From: Aggregatibacter segnis ATCC 33393
Lineage (GTDB): Bacteria > Pseudomonadota > Gammaproteobacteria > Enterobacterales > Pasteurellaceae
Direction: 5' to 3'
Assembly (NCBI RefSeq): GCF_000185305.1
Contig: NZ_GL622200.1
Location: 1,598,280-1,662,279 of the forward strand
DNA length: 64,000 bases
The notes beneath the pieces were generated by a model, which worked only from the letters and a program-made list of their open reading frames with translations, had not been told where the DNA came from and did not search any database. Positions 45,229 to 54,924 of this stretch are shown piece after piece (the first letter of the stretch is position 1; the number at the start of each line of letters is the position of its first letter). Made by a program: the position numbers and the translations under genes.

Positions 45229-47097
45229 ATGTCTTCTTCAATTAAATATCGTGCTGAAATAGATGGACTTCGTGCCATTGCGGTGATTTCAGTGATCATC
45301 TATCACCTCAATGCCAATTGGCTACCAGGTGGTTTTCTTGGCGTAGATATTTTCTTTGTTATTTCCGGCTTTCTCATTACCGGCATCATCATTAATGAGA
45401 TTCAAGAAAATCGCTTCTCTTTTAAAGACTTCTATACCCGCCGGATAAAGCGAATTTAGTCGGCATTCATTGTGGTAATGGCCCTTGTGTCTTTGGTTGC
45501 TTCTGCGTTATTTATCTATAATGATTTTAACCAACTCAGAAAGACCATTGAGCTTGCTGCTGTTTTTTCCTCTAACTTTTATTTGGGCTTTAAGCAGGGC
45601 TATTTTGACCTTAATGCGACAGAAAACCCTGTTTTACATATTTGGTCATTAGCTGTTGAAGAACAATACTACTTAATTTTCCCTTTGTTTTTATTTTTTG
45701 TATATAAAAAAGCCGGGAATTTAAAATCTATTTTTAGATTTACACTCATACTCTTTATCCTGTTGTTATTAACCTCATTTATTCCTAACACTTTTTATAA
45801 AGATGTATTACATCAACCGAATACTTATTATCTTTCCAATTTACGCTTTCCGGAATTGCTTATTGGATCATTATTAGCCATTTACAATATTAATCCACCG
45901 GCAAATCACACATTTAATAAAAACCTGATTGGGAATTTCAGTTTTTTATTATTGCTGGCTTGCCTATATTTTTATCATAACAAGTTAGTCTTTATTCCCA
46001 GAGTAAGTTTAGTTTTACCTTGTTTACTAGCTGCACTTGTCATTTACACCACAACGCAAGATAGTATTGTAAAAAAACTGCTTTCCACAAAACCAATGGT
46101 ATTTATTGGAAAAATATCTTATTCACTCTATTTATACCATTGGATATTTATCTCTTTTGCCTACTATATTACGGGCACCAAACAAATAGATAATCAAATT
46201 GTATTGTTAGTCACGGCGTTAACCGTACTTTTCTCTATCTTAAGTTATTACCTAATTGAGCAGCCAATTAGAAAATCAAAATTAGGTTTCAAACAGGCAT
46301 TTTTATATCTCTATGTGATCCCTTCTGTTTTAGTGATTGGATATAACACCTATGAAAGAAAACAGATCAAAAATGAGAAAGAACAAATTGAGCAAGAAGT
46401 GCCATTAGCAGAAACGAATACGCACCTCCCAGCAAAAATCTTAACAATTGGCGATTCACATGCCGGCCATTTAGCTTATTTCTTAAATTATGTTGGTGCG
46501 CAAGAAGGTTGGAAGGCGGATATTCTAAATACAGGTCCAGATTGCCAAGTATTGGTAGATAAAAATGGAGAAGTGACACCGGAATGCCAATCACAATGGA
46601 ATGAAATAGCCAAATACGACGCTGTTTTCATTTCTGAGTTTTATGATCTTCGAATGGAAGGCCAACCGGTTCCGCGATTTGAAGCTGAATCTTATTTAGT
46701 CCCTGACTTTGAAATCCGATTTAGAAAAATGGTGGAAAAACTCGCAACAGAAAAACCTGTTTATGTTTTTGCCAATAATAGTTCGATTAACCGCTCCCCT
46801 ATTCGAGGACATCTCCTCGCTAAATATGGGCTAGATAAATATCTCGAGCCAATTCGTAGAATGGGCGATATTGATGCAAGCAACCAAATCATTCATGATT
46901 TAATTAAAGATATCCCAAATGCACATTGGGTTGATGCACAACAATATCTTCCTAAAGACAGCGTGATAGCGGAAGGGAAATATCTCTATGGCGATCAAGA
47001 CCACTTAACGAACTTTGGTGCTTACTATTTAGGGAAAGAATTCACCAAACACCAAAGATTGCTCTCCCCTGAACAAGTTGAAAAATTATATAAATAA
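45229..47097 (+). pseudogene. Acyltransferase-3 / SGNH O-acyltransferase interrupted by an in-frame TAG
   Basis: Codons 1-76 ([46 protein letters not shown]) are followed by TAG at 45457-45459. The same frame then continues open to 47097 with family sequence ([25 protein letters not shown]). The whole would be about 622 residues, normal for OatA-type proteins: about ten membrane segments plus a periplasmic SGNH domain with GDSHAGH and DQDH near the C terminus. Such enzymes O-acetylate lipo-oligosaccharide or wall glycans. The first part holds the catalytic Arg15 and His26 of TM1, so a restart at GTG 45472 or ATG 45478 would lack them. TAG probably replaced a Leu codon. Confidence 0.85.
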
Positions 47098-47139
47098 TAG
47101 TTCGATCTTGTAAGTATTTGTCGAATCTACCCTGTTAAC

Positions 47140-47170
47140 AAAAAGTGCGGTTTTTCTACCGCACTTTTTT
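47140..47170. terminator. Bidirectional paired uptake-signal terminator
   Basis: AAAAAGTGCGGT / ACCGCACTTTTT with a 6-base loop between the convergent acyltransferase and rmuC genes. Confidence 0.85.
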
Positions 47171-47177
47171 ATTACTG

Positions 47178-48779
47178 TTATTCTTTATTTAGCAACAACC
47201 GTTCCGTTTCAAAATCATGATGCAGCGGTTCGATATCAGGCATGGTTTTATTGGCTTTCGCGGAAAGTGCCTTAAAGCGTTCCACTTTGCCTATCAAGCC
47301 CTGTTGCCCCACGAGTGCCGTGACAGCGCTGTTGTAGTGCGAACTAACGGTGGAAAGGCTATTCCCCACTTTCGCTAAGCGCTCTGCAAGCAAGCAGATT
47401 TGGTTATAAATGTCACCGGCTTTTTCGCTGATTTCACGCGCTTCCGCATTACCGCGCTCCACCCGCCAAAGGTTCGCCACCGTACGTAAAATAGGCATCA
47501 GCGTGGTATGTGACACCATAATGACATTTTTGTCATAACCATAACCGAACAAACTCGGATCCATTTTTAAGGCTTCAATGTAAGCTGGTTCCACGGCAAT
47601 AAACATCAACACGAAATTCGGGCTACGTACGCCGATAAGGTTACTGTAATCTTTGCGGGATAAGTCGTCGATGTGATTACGCAACGCCTTAATGTGCTCG
47701 CGCAGAAACGCCTGACGCTCTATTTCATCTTCAGCACTGACCGCACTTTCATAAGCGTTAAGCGACATTTTGCTGTCGATAATCAAATGTTTCTCATCCG
47801 GTAGGTTAAGAATAAAGTCGGGATAATTGCGCTTGCCTTCTTCATTTTTAAAATGCGCCTGTGCGGTGTAATGTTCATCTTCCACCAAGCCGGCAGATTG
47901 CAGCGCCCGCTCCAACTGCATTTCCCCCCAGTTACCAAGGGTTTTCTTTTCCCCTTTCAGAGCGGAAGTCAAATTGTTCGCTTGTTGCGACATACTCAAA
48001 CCGATTTCCAACACTTTCTTAATTTCTGCTTCCAAGCCCGCGTTGCCCTTAAGGGATTCCGAATGAATTTCATTCACCCGTTTTTGGAAGCTTTCAATTT
48101 GCTCACGGAATGGCTTTAACAAGCTGTCCATCGATGCTTGGTTCGTTTGCTGAAAACGCTGGCTTTTCTCTTCTAAAATACGATTCGCGAGGTTTTGAAA
48201 TTCCGTATTGAGCTGCTGTTTGGTTTGTTCAACATGTTGTTGCTGCTCGACAAAATGCTTTTCTTTTTCCGTTAACGTGGTTTTCAATTCCGCCAGTTCC
48301 TGCGAAAGTGCGGTGTGTTTTTCCGTTAAATTTGCCAGCGATTCTTCTTTGCGGACAATCTGCGCTTGGCTTTGCGCAAGTTGTCCGCGCAAGCTGTCCG
48401 CCTGTGCCGATGCCACACCAAAACGTTCTTTCAGCGTCGTTATTTGTTCTGCGATGGCGGAATGGCGCGCCTGTTCTTCGTTTAGTTCCGTTTGCAAATA
48501 CTGTACTTTTTCATCCCGTTCATTTAAGCGAATTTGTAGTCCATCCGCCGTGGTTTGCGCTTTCGCTACCTCTTGTTCTAATTGATTTTTACGGGCAGTA
48601 ACGGCATCAAATTTTTCTAATAAACGATTAAAATCCTCAATGTTTTTATTTAAATCCTGTTGTAATTCCAGGCTATCCCGTTTCCGGCGTGCGCTGATAA
48701 AAAGCAAAATAAGGCAAAGCACGCCCAATGCGACGCAAACGCCCAATAACACATTTAAATCAATATCCAATGCAAACAT
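47178..48779 (-). CDS. rmuC: RmuC DNA recombination-limiting protein
   Basis: 533 residues. One N-terminal membrane segment (about 8-27), a long coiled coil (about 30-225, rich in Gln/Glu/Leu), then the RmuC nuclease-like domain (about 255-480) with KTLGNWGEMQLERALQSAGL, YPDFILNLPDEKHLIIDSKMSLNAYE. In E. coli rmuC limits inversion at short inverted repeats and is thought to be a nuclease. Uptake signals occur in the gene. Confidence 0.92.
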   Translation of the reverse strand: MFALDIDLNVLLGVCVALGVLCLILLFISARRKRDSLELQQDLNKNIEDFNRLLEKFDAVTARKNQLEQEVAKAQTTADGLQIRLNERDEKVQYLQTELNEEQARHSAIAEQITTLKERFGVASAQADSLRGQLAQSQAQIVRKEESLANLTEKHTALSQELAELKTTLTEKEKHFVEQQQHVEQTKQQLNTEFQNLANRILEEKSQRFQQTNQASMDSLLKPFREQIESFQKRVNEIHSESLKGNAGLEAEIKKVLEIGLSMSQQANNLTSALKGEKKTLGNWGEMQLERALQSAGLVEDEHYTAQAHFKNEEGKRNYPDFILNLPDEKHLIIDSKMSLNAYESAVSAEDEIERQAFLREHIKALRNHIDDLSRKDYSNLIGVRSPNFVLMFIAVEPAYIEALKMDPSLFGYGYDKNVIMVSHTTLMPILRTVANLWRVERGNAEAREISEKAGDIYNQICLLAERLAKVGNSLSTVSSHYNSAVTALVGQQGLIGKVERFKALSAKANKTMPDIEPLHHDFETERLLLNKE

Positions 48780-48944
48780 GTTCCCTCCTGATATTGGGCG
48801 TTAGTATAAAGGAAATCCGTGGCCTTTGCCGACCTTTTGCTTTTTCATTTCGTGGGTGGCAAAAGGCGCAAAACTTGCGGTAGAATGGCGCGCGAACCGT
48901 TTTAATATTTGTCGAGAAAAATCACCGCACTTTTAGGGCATGCC

Positions 48945-49493
48945 ATGAATCAACCTTTATTTCAACATACCAAACACGAGGAACACTGCCCGCACTGCGG
49001 TGCGTTGTTGCAAATAAAGCAAGGCAAAAAAGGGCTATTTCTCGGCTGTTCTGCCTATCCGCAATGTGATTACTTAAAACCGTTACAGGCTTCCAACGAA
49101 GTAAAAACCCTCAAAATATTAGAACAAACTTGCCCCCAATGCGGACATTTATTGGCGTTAAAACAAGGGCATTTCGGCATGTTTATCGGTTGTAGCAATT
49201 ATCCGGAATGTCATTTTGTGGTGCATGAGGAAGCAGAAGAGGAAACGGAAGAACACGTACCTTGCCCGGAATGTAAAGAAGGGCAGTTAGTGGCGCGGCG
49301 TGGACGTGCCGGCAAGCTATTTTACGCCTGCAACCGTTTTCCGCATTGTAAGTTTTCCGTGCCAACTAAACCTTATTTAGTGGATTGCCCGCAATGCCAT
49401 GGCAATTTAGCCTTATTAAAAAAACAACAGGGCGAACAACGTACTTGGCAATGTGTGAATAAAACCTGCCGCCATATTTTTACCACCGAGTAG
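48945..49493 (+). CDS. yrdD: YrdD-like protein with topoisomerase-type zinc fingers
   Basis: 182 residues from the ATG at 48945 with AGGG upstream; a TTG further up is unlikely. Four C4 zinc ribbons are visible: CPHCG...CSAYPQC, CPQCG...CSNYPEC, CPEC...CNRFPHC and CPQC...CVNKTC. They resemble the C-terminal DNA-binding fingers of topoisomerase I without the catalytic part. Function is not established. It heads yrdD-tsaC-aroE, a common arrangement. Confidence 0.88.
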   Translation: MNQPLFQHTKHEEHCPHCGALLQIKQGKKGLFLGCSAYPQCDYLKPLQASNEVKTLKILEQTCPQCGHLLALKQGHFGMFIGCSNYPECHFVVHEEAEEETEEHVPCPECKEGQLVARRGRAGKLFYACNRFPHCKFSVPTKPYLVDCPQCHGNLALLKKQQGEQRTWQCVNKTCRHIFTTE

Positions 49494-49497
49494 CCTC

Positions 49498-50049
49498 ATG
49501 AATTTACAAGAGATTGTTAACCATTTAAAAAATCAGCAAGTCGTTGCCTACCCCACCGAAGCGGTTTTTGGCTTAGGTTGTAATCCAAACAGCCAAAGTG
49601 CGGTGGAAAATTTACTTGTTTTAAAACAGCGCCCGATGTCAAAAGGGCTAATTTTAATTGCGCCGAGCTTGGATTTTTTGTTGCCTTTTATGGATGAAAG
49701 CCGTTTGATGGAAGAACATTGGCAACGCTTAACTACGCAATATGATCGACCAACGACATGGGTCGTCCCGGCAAAAACAACGACCCCAAAATTTCTTACC
49801 GGCGATTTTAACAGTATTGCGGTGCGCATCAGCCAACACCCTGCCGTTAAGCTATTATGCGAACAGGCGGGCTTTGCTCTCACCTCCACCAGCGCCAACT
49901 TAACCGGACAGCCGCCTTGTCGCACGGCACAAGAAGTGGCGCAACAATTCGGCACGGATTTTCCGGTGCTAGATATGTCTGTGGGCGGTGCGGTAAATCC
50001 ATCCGAAATTCGCGACATTTTCACCAACCAAGTTTTTCGCCAAGGATAA
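49498..50049 (+). CDS. tsaC: TsaC threonylcarbamoyl-AMP synthase (YrdC)
   Basis: 183 residues, the short TsaC form. Motifs: [35 protein letters not shown] (KRPxxKP-type), [41 protein letters not shown]. It makes threonylcarbamoyl-AMP for the t6A37 tRNA modification. Four bases after yrdD and three before aroE, so the operon is tight. Confidence 0.95.
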   Translation: MNLQEIVNHLKNQQVVAYPTEAVFGLGCNPNSQSAVENLLVLKQRPMSKGLILIAPSLDFLLPFMDESRLMEEHWQRLTTQYDRPTTWVVPAKTTTPKFLTGDFNSIAVRISQHPAVKLLCEQAGFALTSTSANLTGQPPCRTAQEVAQQFGTDFPVLDMSVGGAVNPSEIRDIFTNQVFRQG

Positions 50050-50853
<804 letters not shown>

Positions 50854-50858
50854 AAAAG

Positions 50859-51731
50859 CTATTGGCGCGTTTTCGCTTGTAGAATGCCATCCGTGATAAT
50901 CAAAAGCATAGCAAGCACCAAACAAATAAACAACGGATAACTTTGCGCATCAATTTCTTCGCCGATTAACAAAGAAACCCCTACCATCAAGCAAGGCTCT
51001 ACATAACCAAGTAAGCCCAACAAATTCATCGGTAAATGATTACTGGCAAGAATGTAAGAATTGAGCGCCGTCCCACTAATTAAGCCTAGCAGTAGCAACA
51101 AGACCAAAATATTCGGATTACTTTGTTGTACTTGGGCAATATCCACTTGCCAGGCGAAGTAAATACAAAATGGCAAAAGGGTCAACATTTCTAAGAAAAA
51201 TGCCGCAAGATCGGTCATTTTCCACATTCGACGTACCACAAAGTAAGTGGTATATCCCACGCAAATTACCAACGCTTCCCAAGAAATCTCCCCTTTTAAG
51301 GCGATGTTGGAAATGACTCCCACGGCAGCAATAAATACGGCTAAAAACTTAATGCGAGAAATCCGTTCTTTAAAAATAATTCGTGCTGCAGCCACCATCA
51401 CTAAAGGCAGCAATAAATAACCGAAAGAAACACTCAACGAGCTGCCATTATTAGGTGCCCACAAAAATAGCCACATTTGAAAGCCCATCAACGCACCGGT
51501 AAAGAAAAAAGCCAACGCAAAGTGCGGTTGTCTTTGAATGCGTTTTAAATGGGCAATCAGCGCCATTTTTTGTTTAAACAAAATCACAGCAGCCGCCACA
51601 AAAGGCAAGGTAAATACAATGCGATAACCGAAAATATCTGTGCCACTCAAAGGCAGCAACAGCGTAGAAAAATAATACATGTAGCCAAACAGCAGAGAGG
51701 CAAATAAAGAAAACGCAACGCCTTTTAGCAT
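50859..51731 (-). CDS. rarD: RarD-like EamA/DMT-family permease
   Basis: 290 residues, ten hydrophobic segments in two EamA repeats, the family's normal size. The RarD subfamily pattern shows at the N terminus (KGVAFSLFASLLFGYMYYFSTLLLPLSGTDIFGYRIVFTLPF) and in WAPNNGSSLSVSFGYLLLPLVMVAAARIIFKERIS. Members export metabolites or amino acids; the substrate is unknown. Upstream at 51752 is an uptake signal, then ilvY on the same strand. Confidence 0.82.
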   Translation of the reverse strand: MLKGVAFSLFASLLFGYMYYFSTLLLPLSGTDIFGYRIVFTLPFVAAAVILFKQKMALIAHLKRIQRQPHFALAFFFTGALMGFQMWLFLWAPNNGSSLSVSFGYLLLPLVMVAAARIIFKERISRIKFLAVFIAAVGVISNIALKGEISWEALVICVGYTTYFVVRRMWKMTDLAAFFLEMLTLLPFCIYFAWQVDIAQVQQSNPNILVLLLLLGLISGTALNSYILASNHLPMNLLGLLGYVEPCLMVGVSLLIGEEIDAQSYPLFICLVLAMLLIITDGILQAKTRQ

Positions 51732-51758
51732 AAAAACTCCTTAAATCATGACCGCACT

Positions 51759-52637
51759 TTACGCTAATAACTGCCAAAATGCACGCACTAAAGGGCGCTC
51801 TAAGACAGGTTTCAACGCACACACACCAAGTTCAAAAGGGGGTATCGGTTCCTCTAACTGCAAGGTAGAAATTTGGCTGTTCAACGGGCTATTTTTAATC
51901 ACCACATCGGGCAATAAGGCTAAACCACACCCGAGTGCCACCATGGACACAATGCCTTCATGCCCCGCCACGGTGCCATAGATTTTCGGGTGTTTAATGC
52001 CTTTTTGTTTAAACCATTCTTCGATCCGCTGCCGTGCCATGCCGTCTAACGGCAAGATAAAAGGAACCTGTTGCCAATTAATCGGTTCTTGTTGCAATAA
52101 TTGTGTTGCCGAACATGCCACACGAGGCGCAATCATCGACAACGCAATATCATCGATATAATGAAACGTCACCGCACTCGGTAATACCGGCGGTTTCCCT
52201 GCCAACGCCAAATCCACCTGTTGCGCCTGCACCAAATGTACCGCCTGCGCCGGATCGCCTGTGGTCAGTTGAATTTCCACTTTCGGATAATGCGCACGGA
52301 ATTTCTCCAAAATCCCCGGCAAATGGCTATACGCCGCCGTCACCGAGCAATACAGCTTGAGCTCCCCGCTAAGCTCTTCCTCTTGGGTATGCAACTGCTG
52401 TTGAAACAACATCCAATTCTGCCACTGCTGCTGTGCAAACGCCAAAAACACCTCACCATTCGGCGTTAACGACACCTGACGATTATCCCGCCATAAAAGC
52501 TGCTGCCCCAGTTCCTCTTCGATTTTTTGAATTTGGCGGGACAAGGTTGACGGCGACATATGGTGTAGCGCCGCTGTTTTGGCGAAGTTTTGGGTTTGAG
52601 TGAGGGTGATGAAGATTTTGAGATCGTTAAAAGTCAT
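51759..52637 (-). CDS. ilvY: IlvY, LysR-family activator of ilvC
   Basis: 292 residues. Winged helix-turn-helix at 1-60 (MTFNDLKIFITLTQTQNFAKTAALHHMSPSTLSRQIQKIEEELGQQLLWRDNRQ), then the LysR effector domain with LFLAFAQQQW, LKLYCSVTAAYSHLP. In E. coli IlvY binds acetolactate/acetohydroxybutyrate and activates the divergent ilvC. The orientation is the same here, but 741 bases instead of a short shared regulatory region lie between the two starts. Confidence 0.9.
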   Translation of the reverse strand: MTFNDLKIFITLTQTQNFAKTAALHHMSPSTLSRQIQKIEEELGQQLLWRDNRQVSLTPNGEVFLAFAQQQWQNWMLFQQQLHTQEEELSGELKLYCSVTAAYSHLPGILEKFRAHYPKVEIQLTTGDPAQAVHLVQAQQVDLALAGKPPVLPSAVTFHYIDDIALSMIAPRVACSATQLLQQEPINWQQVPFILPLDGMARQRIEEWFKQKGIKHPKIYGTVAGHEGIVSMVALGCGLALLPDVVIKNSPLNSQISTLQLEEPIPPFELGVCALKPVLERPLVRAFWQLLA

Positions 52638-52660
52638 GTTTTTAATCTTAAGTTAGGTTT

Positions 52661-52683
52661 CATTCTCAATTTCATTGAGAATG
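52661..52683. promoter_or_regulatory. Hairpin just upstream of ilvY
   Basis: Perfect 9-bp inverted repeat CATTCTCAA / TTGAGAATG with a 5-base loop, 24 bases before the ilvY start. It abuts the left repeat element and could be its edge or part of the ilvY leader. Confidence 0.4.
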
Positions 52684-52684
52684 A

Positions 52685-52860
52685 CCTACTTTTCTTTGCT
52701 TGTGCAAAGCAAAGTAGGCAAAAGAAAACACACCCCAGCTTCACCGCTTATCTTCACTCAGTTGCAATTTTCTTTACGAAAATTTTCGAACTCGCCGCCA
52801 GCGGCTCAGACAAACGAAAATTTCCTAAAAATTGCAAATCGCTCAGGCGGTTCAGATGGG
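52685..52860 (+). repeat. Bipartite hairpin repeat, left copy
   Basis: Hairpin A has arms CCTACTTT / AAAGTAGG with inner CTTTGC / GCAAAG (52685-52718). A linker with AAAAGAAAACACACCCC and ACCGCTTATC follows, then hairpin B with arms TTGCAATTTT / AAAATTGCAA (52762-52837) and inner CGAAAATTT pairs. A GGCGG tail follows. The same parts occur in inverted order at 53000-53232. No credible protein is encoded. Confidence 0.75.
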
Positions 52861-52999
52861 GACCCCATTTTATTCGAGCGCTACTTAAAGTGTATTATGT
52901 CAATAGATTCAAAAGTGCGGTCATTTCTAAGAATGTTTTTTTGAAATAAAAATATCTAAAAATTCAACCGCACTTTTTTAAAAAACAAATTATTTCCTC

Positions 53000-53232
53000 C
53001 GTGTAAGACGCCCTTATGGAAATGCAATTTTTAGCTAAATTTCGCTTTGTTTGAGCGAAGCGAGTTCGAAATTTAGCGTGAAAAAAATTGCATTGGAATA
53101 AGGATAAGCGGTTTAGTCGGAGTGCCTTTTTCTTTGCCTTCTTTCTTTTTGGGCAAACACAAAACACTTGTGTTTTGAACGTTGCTTTAGCTACGGCACG
53201 AAGTGTGAGCGAAGCGAATTAAAGAAAGAAGG
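53000..53232 (-). repeat. Bipartite hairpin repeat, right copy (inverted)
   Basis: Read on the minus strand it has hairpin A with arms CCTTCTTTCTTT / AAAGAAAGAAGG (53137-53148 and 53221-53232) enclosing CAAAACAC-TT-GTGTTTTG. Next comes a linker with GGCACTCCGAC and ACCGCTTATC (53103-53112), then hairpin B with arms ATGCAATTTT / AAAATTGCAT and inner GCTAAATTTCG / CGAAATTTAGC (53022-53093). It matches the left copy in order and in the linker words, with many differences. Between the copies (52880-52999) lies a pair of inverted uptake signals and no gene. Confidence 0.75.
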
Positions 53233-53270
53233 TCGCCATCGGCGAAACCGATTCCTCTAAATGTAGGTAA

Positions 53271-53285
53271 TTGCAAAAACTGCAA
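53271..53285 (+). promoter_or_regulatory. Candidate IlvY operator at ilvC
   Basis: TTGCA, five bases, TGCAA: a palindrome containing a T-N11-A LysR box. Its centre is about 64 bases before the transcription start predicted from the TATAAT at 53330, the usual place for a LysR recognition site. Confidence 0.6.
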
Positions 53286-53307
53286 CACACAATCCCAATA
53301 ATATCAC

Positions 53308-53335
53308 TTTACGCAACACCAAAACACCCTATAAT
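53308..53335 (+). promoter_or_regulatory. ilvC promoter
   Basis: TTTACG, 16 bases, then a perfect TATAAT, ending 43 bases before the ilvC start. The weak -35 fits a gene that needs an activator. Confidence 0.65.
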
Positions 53336-53378
53336 CACCCAAATCTAAACAAACACTCCCACACAAAAGGAAAACATC

Positions 53379-54857
53379 ATGGCTAATTATTTCAATACCT
53401 TAAACTTACGCCAACAATTAGACCAACTCGGTCGCTGCCGTTTTATGGATCGCAGTGAGTTCGCAACTGAAGCTGATTTCTTGAAAGGCAAGAAAATCGT
53501 GATCGTAGGTTGCGGTGCACAAGGGTTAAACCAAGGGTTAAATATGCGTGATTCTGGTCTAGACATCAGCTACGCATTACGCCCGGAAGCCATCGCAGAA
53601 AAACGTGCGTCATTCCAACGCGCCAGTGAAAATGGCTTCAAAGTGGGCACTTATGAAGAACTGATTCCAAAAGCCGACCTAGTCATTAACCTCACCCCGG
53701 ACAAACAACACTCCAAAGTGGTTGCTGATGTGATGCCGTTGATGAAAAAAGGCGCGGCATTGGGCTATTCTCACGGTTTAAACATTGTTGAGGTGGGCGA
53801 GCAAATCCGTCCTGACATCACCGTCGTGATGGTGGCACCAAAATGCCCGGGTACAGAAGTACGTGAAGAATACAAACGTGGTTTTGGCGTGCCTACATTA
53901 ATTGCCGTGCACCCGGAAAATGACCCACAAGGCGAAGGTTTAGAAATTGCTAAAGCTTGGGCGGCGGCAACCGGTGGTCATCGTGCAGGCGTGTTGGAAT
54001 CCTCTTTCGTGGCGGAAGTCAAATCTGACTTAATGGGTGAACAAACCATCCTTTGCGGTATGTTGCAAGCAGGTTCTCTCATTTGCTACGACAAATTAGT
54101 GGCTGACGGCAAAGATCCGGCTTATGCGGGCAAATTAGTGCAATATGGCTGGGAAACCATCACCGAAGCCTTAAAACAAGGCGGTATCACGTTGATGATG
54201 GATCGCTTGTCCAACAGCGCAAAATTGCGTGCGTTCGAGTTAGCAGAACAAATAAAAGAAGAATTGGCCTTCTTATTTGCTAAACACATGGACGATATCA
54301 TCAGCGGCGAATTCTCCCGTGTGATGATGGAAGACTGGGCAAACGGTGATGCCAACCTCTTAAAATGGCGTGAAGAAACCGGCAAAACGGCTTTTGAAAA
54401 CGCACCGAAATATGAGGGCAAAATCAGTGAGCAAGAATATTTCGACCATGGCGTGTTAATGATTGCGATGGTTAAAGCCGGTGTTGAATTGGCATTCGAT
54501 ACCATGGTGGCCAGCGGCATTTACGAAGAATCCGCTTACTACGAGTCCTTACACGAATTGCCGTTAATCGCCAACACGATTGCGCGTAAACGTTTATATG
54601 AAATGAATGTAGTGATTTCCGACACGGCGGAATACGGTAACTACTTATTTGCTAACGTTGCTGGCCCGATTATGCAAAAAGCATTAGTGCCAACCTTACG
54701 CAAAGGCGATATCGGCGAACCAACACCAAGCGTGGAAATCGACAACATCACCTTACGCGATGTAAACGATGCAATCCGCAATCATCCGGTAGAATTAATT
54801 GGCCAAGAATTGCGTGGTTACATGAAAGATATGAAACGCGTGTCATTGCAAGGTTAA
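53379..54857 (+). CDS. ilvC: Ketol-acid reductoisomerase, class II (long form)
   Basis: 492 residues, the enterobacterial long form (short class I is about 330). NADPH fold [21 protein letters not shown], substrate motif [38 protein letters not shown], and two copies of the C-terminal knotted domain with metal-binding acids ([13 protein letters not shown]). It makes the dihydroxy acids in valine and isoleucine synthesis. AAAGGA lies ahead of the start. No other ilv gene is in the window except ilvY. Confidence 0.97.
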   Translation: MANYFNTLNLRQQLDQLGRCRFMDRSEFATEADFLKGKKIVIVGCGAQGLNQGLNMRDSGLDISYALRPEAIAEKRASFQRASENGFKVGTYEELIPKADLVINLTPDKQHSKVVADVMPLMKKGAALGYSHGLNIVEVGEQIRPDITVVMVAPKCPGTEVREEYKRGFGVPTLIAVHPENDPQGEGLEIAKAWAAATGGHRAGVLESSFVAEVKSDLMGEQTILCGMLQAGSLICYDKLVADGKDPAYAGKLVQYGWETITEALKQGGITLMMDRLSNSAKLRAFELAEQIKEELAFLFAKHMDDIISGEFSRVMMEDWANGDANLLKWREETGKTAFENAPKYEGKISEQEYFDHGVLMIAMVKAGVELAFDTMVASGIYEESAYYESLHELPLIANTIARKRLYEMNVVISDTAEYGNYLFANVAGPIMQKALVPTLRKGDIGEPTPSVEIDNITLRDVNDAIRNHPVELIGQELRGYMKDMKRVSLQG

Positions 54858-54874
54858 TCAAATATCATTATATT

Positions 54875-54902
54875 AAGCCGATTTTTTAAATCGGCTTTTT
54901 TA
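54875..54902 (+). terminator. Intrinsic terminator after ilvC
   Basis: Perfect 10-bp stem AAGCCGATTT / AAATCGGCTT with a TTT loop and T-run. Confidence 0.92.
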
Positions 54903-54924
54903 TAGGGAAAATTAAGGAATCAGT

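Noticed and set aside
52590..53167. Short ORFs in the ilvY-ilvC gap (119, 89 and 67 residues)
   Set aside because: They lie over the hairpin repeats, have basic low-complexity products and no good ribosome sites. Similar phantom proteins are often annotated over dispersed repeats.
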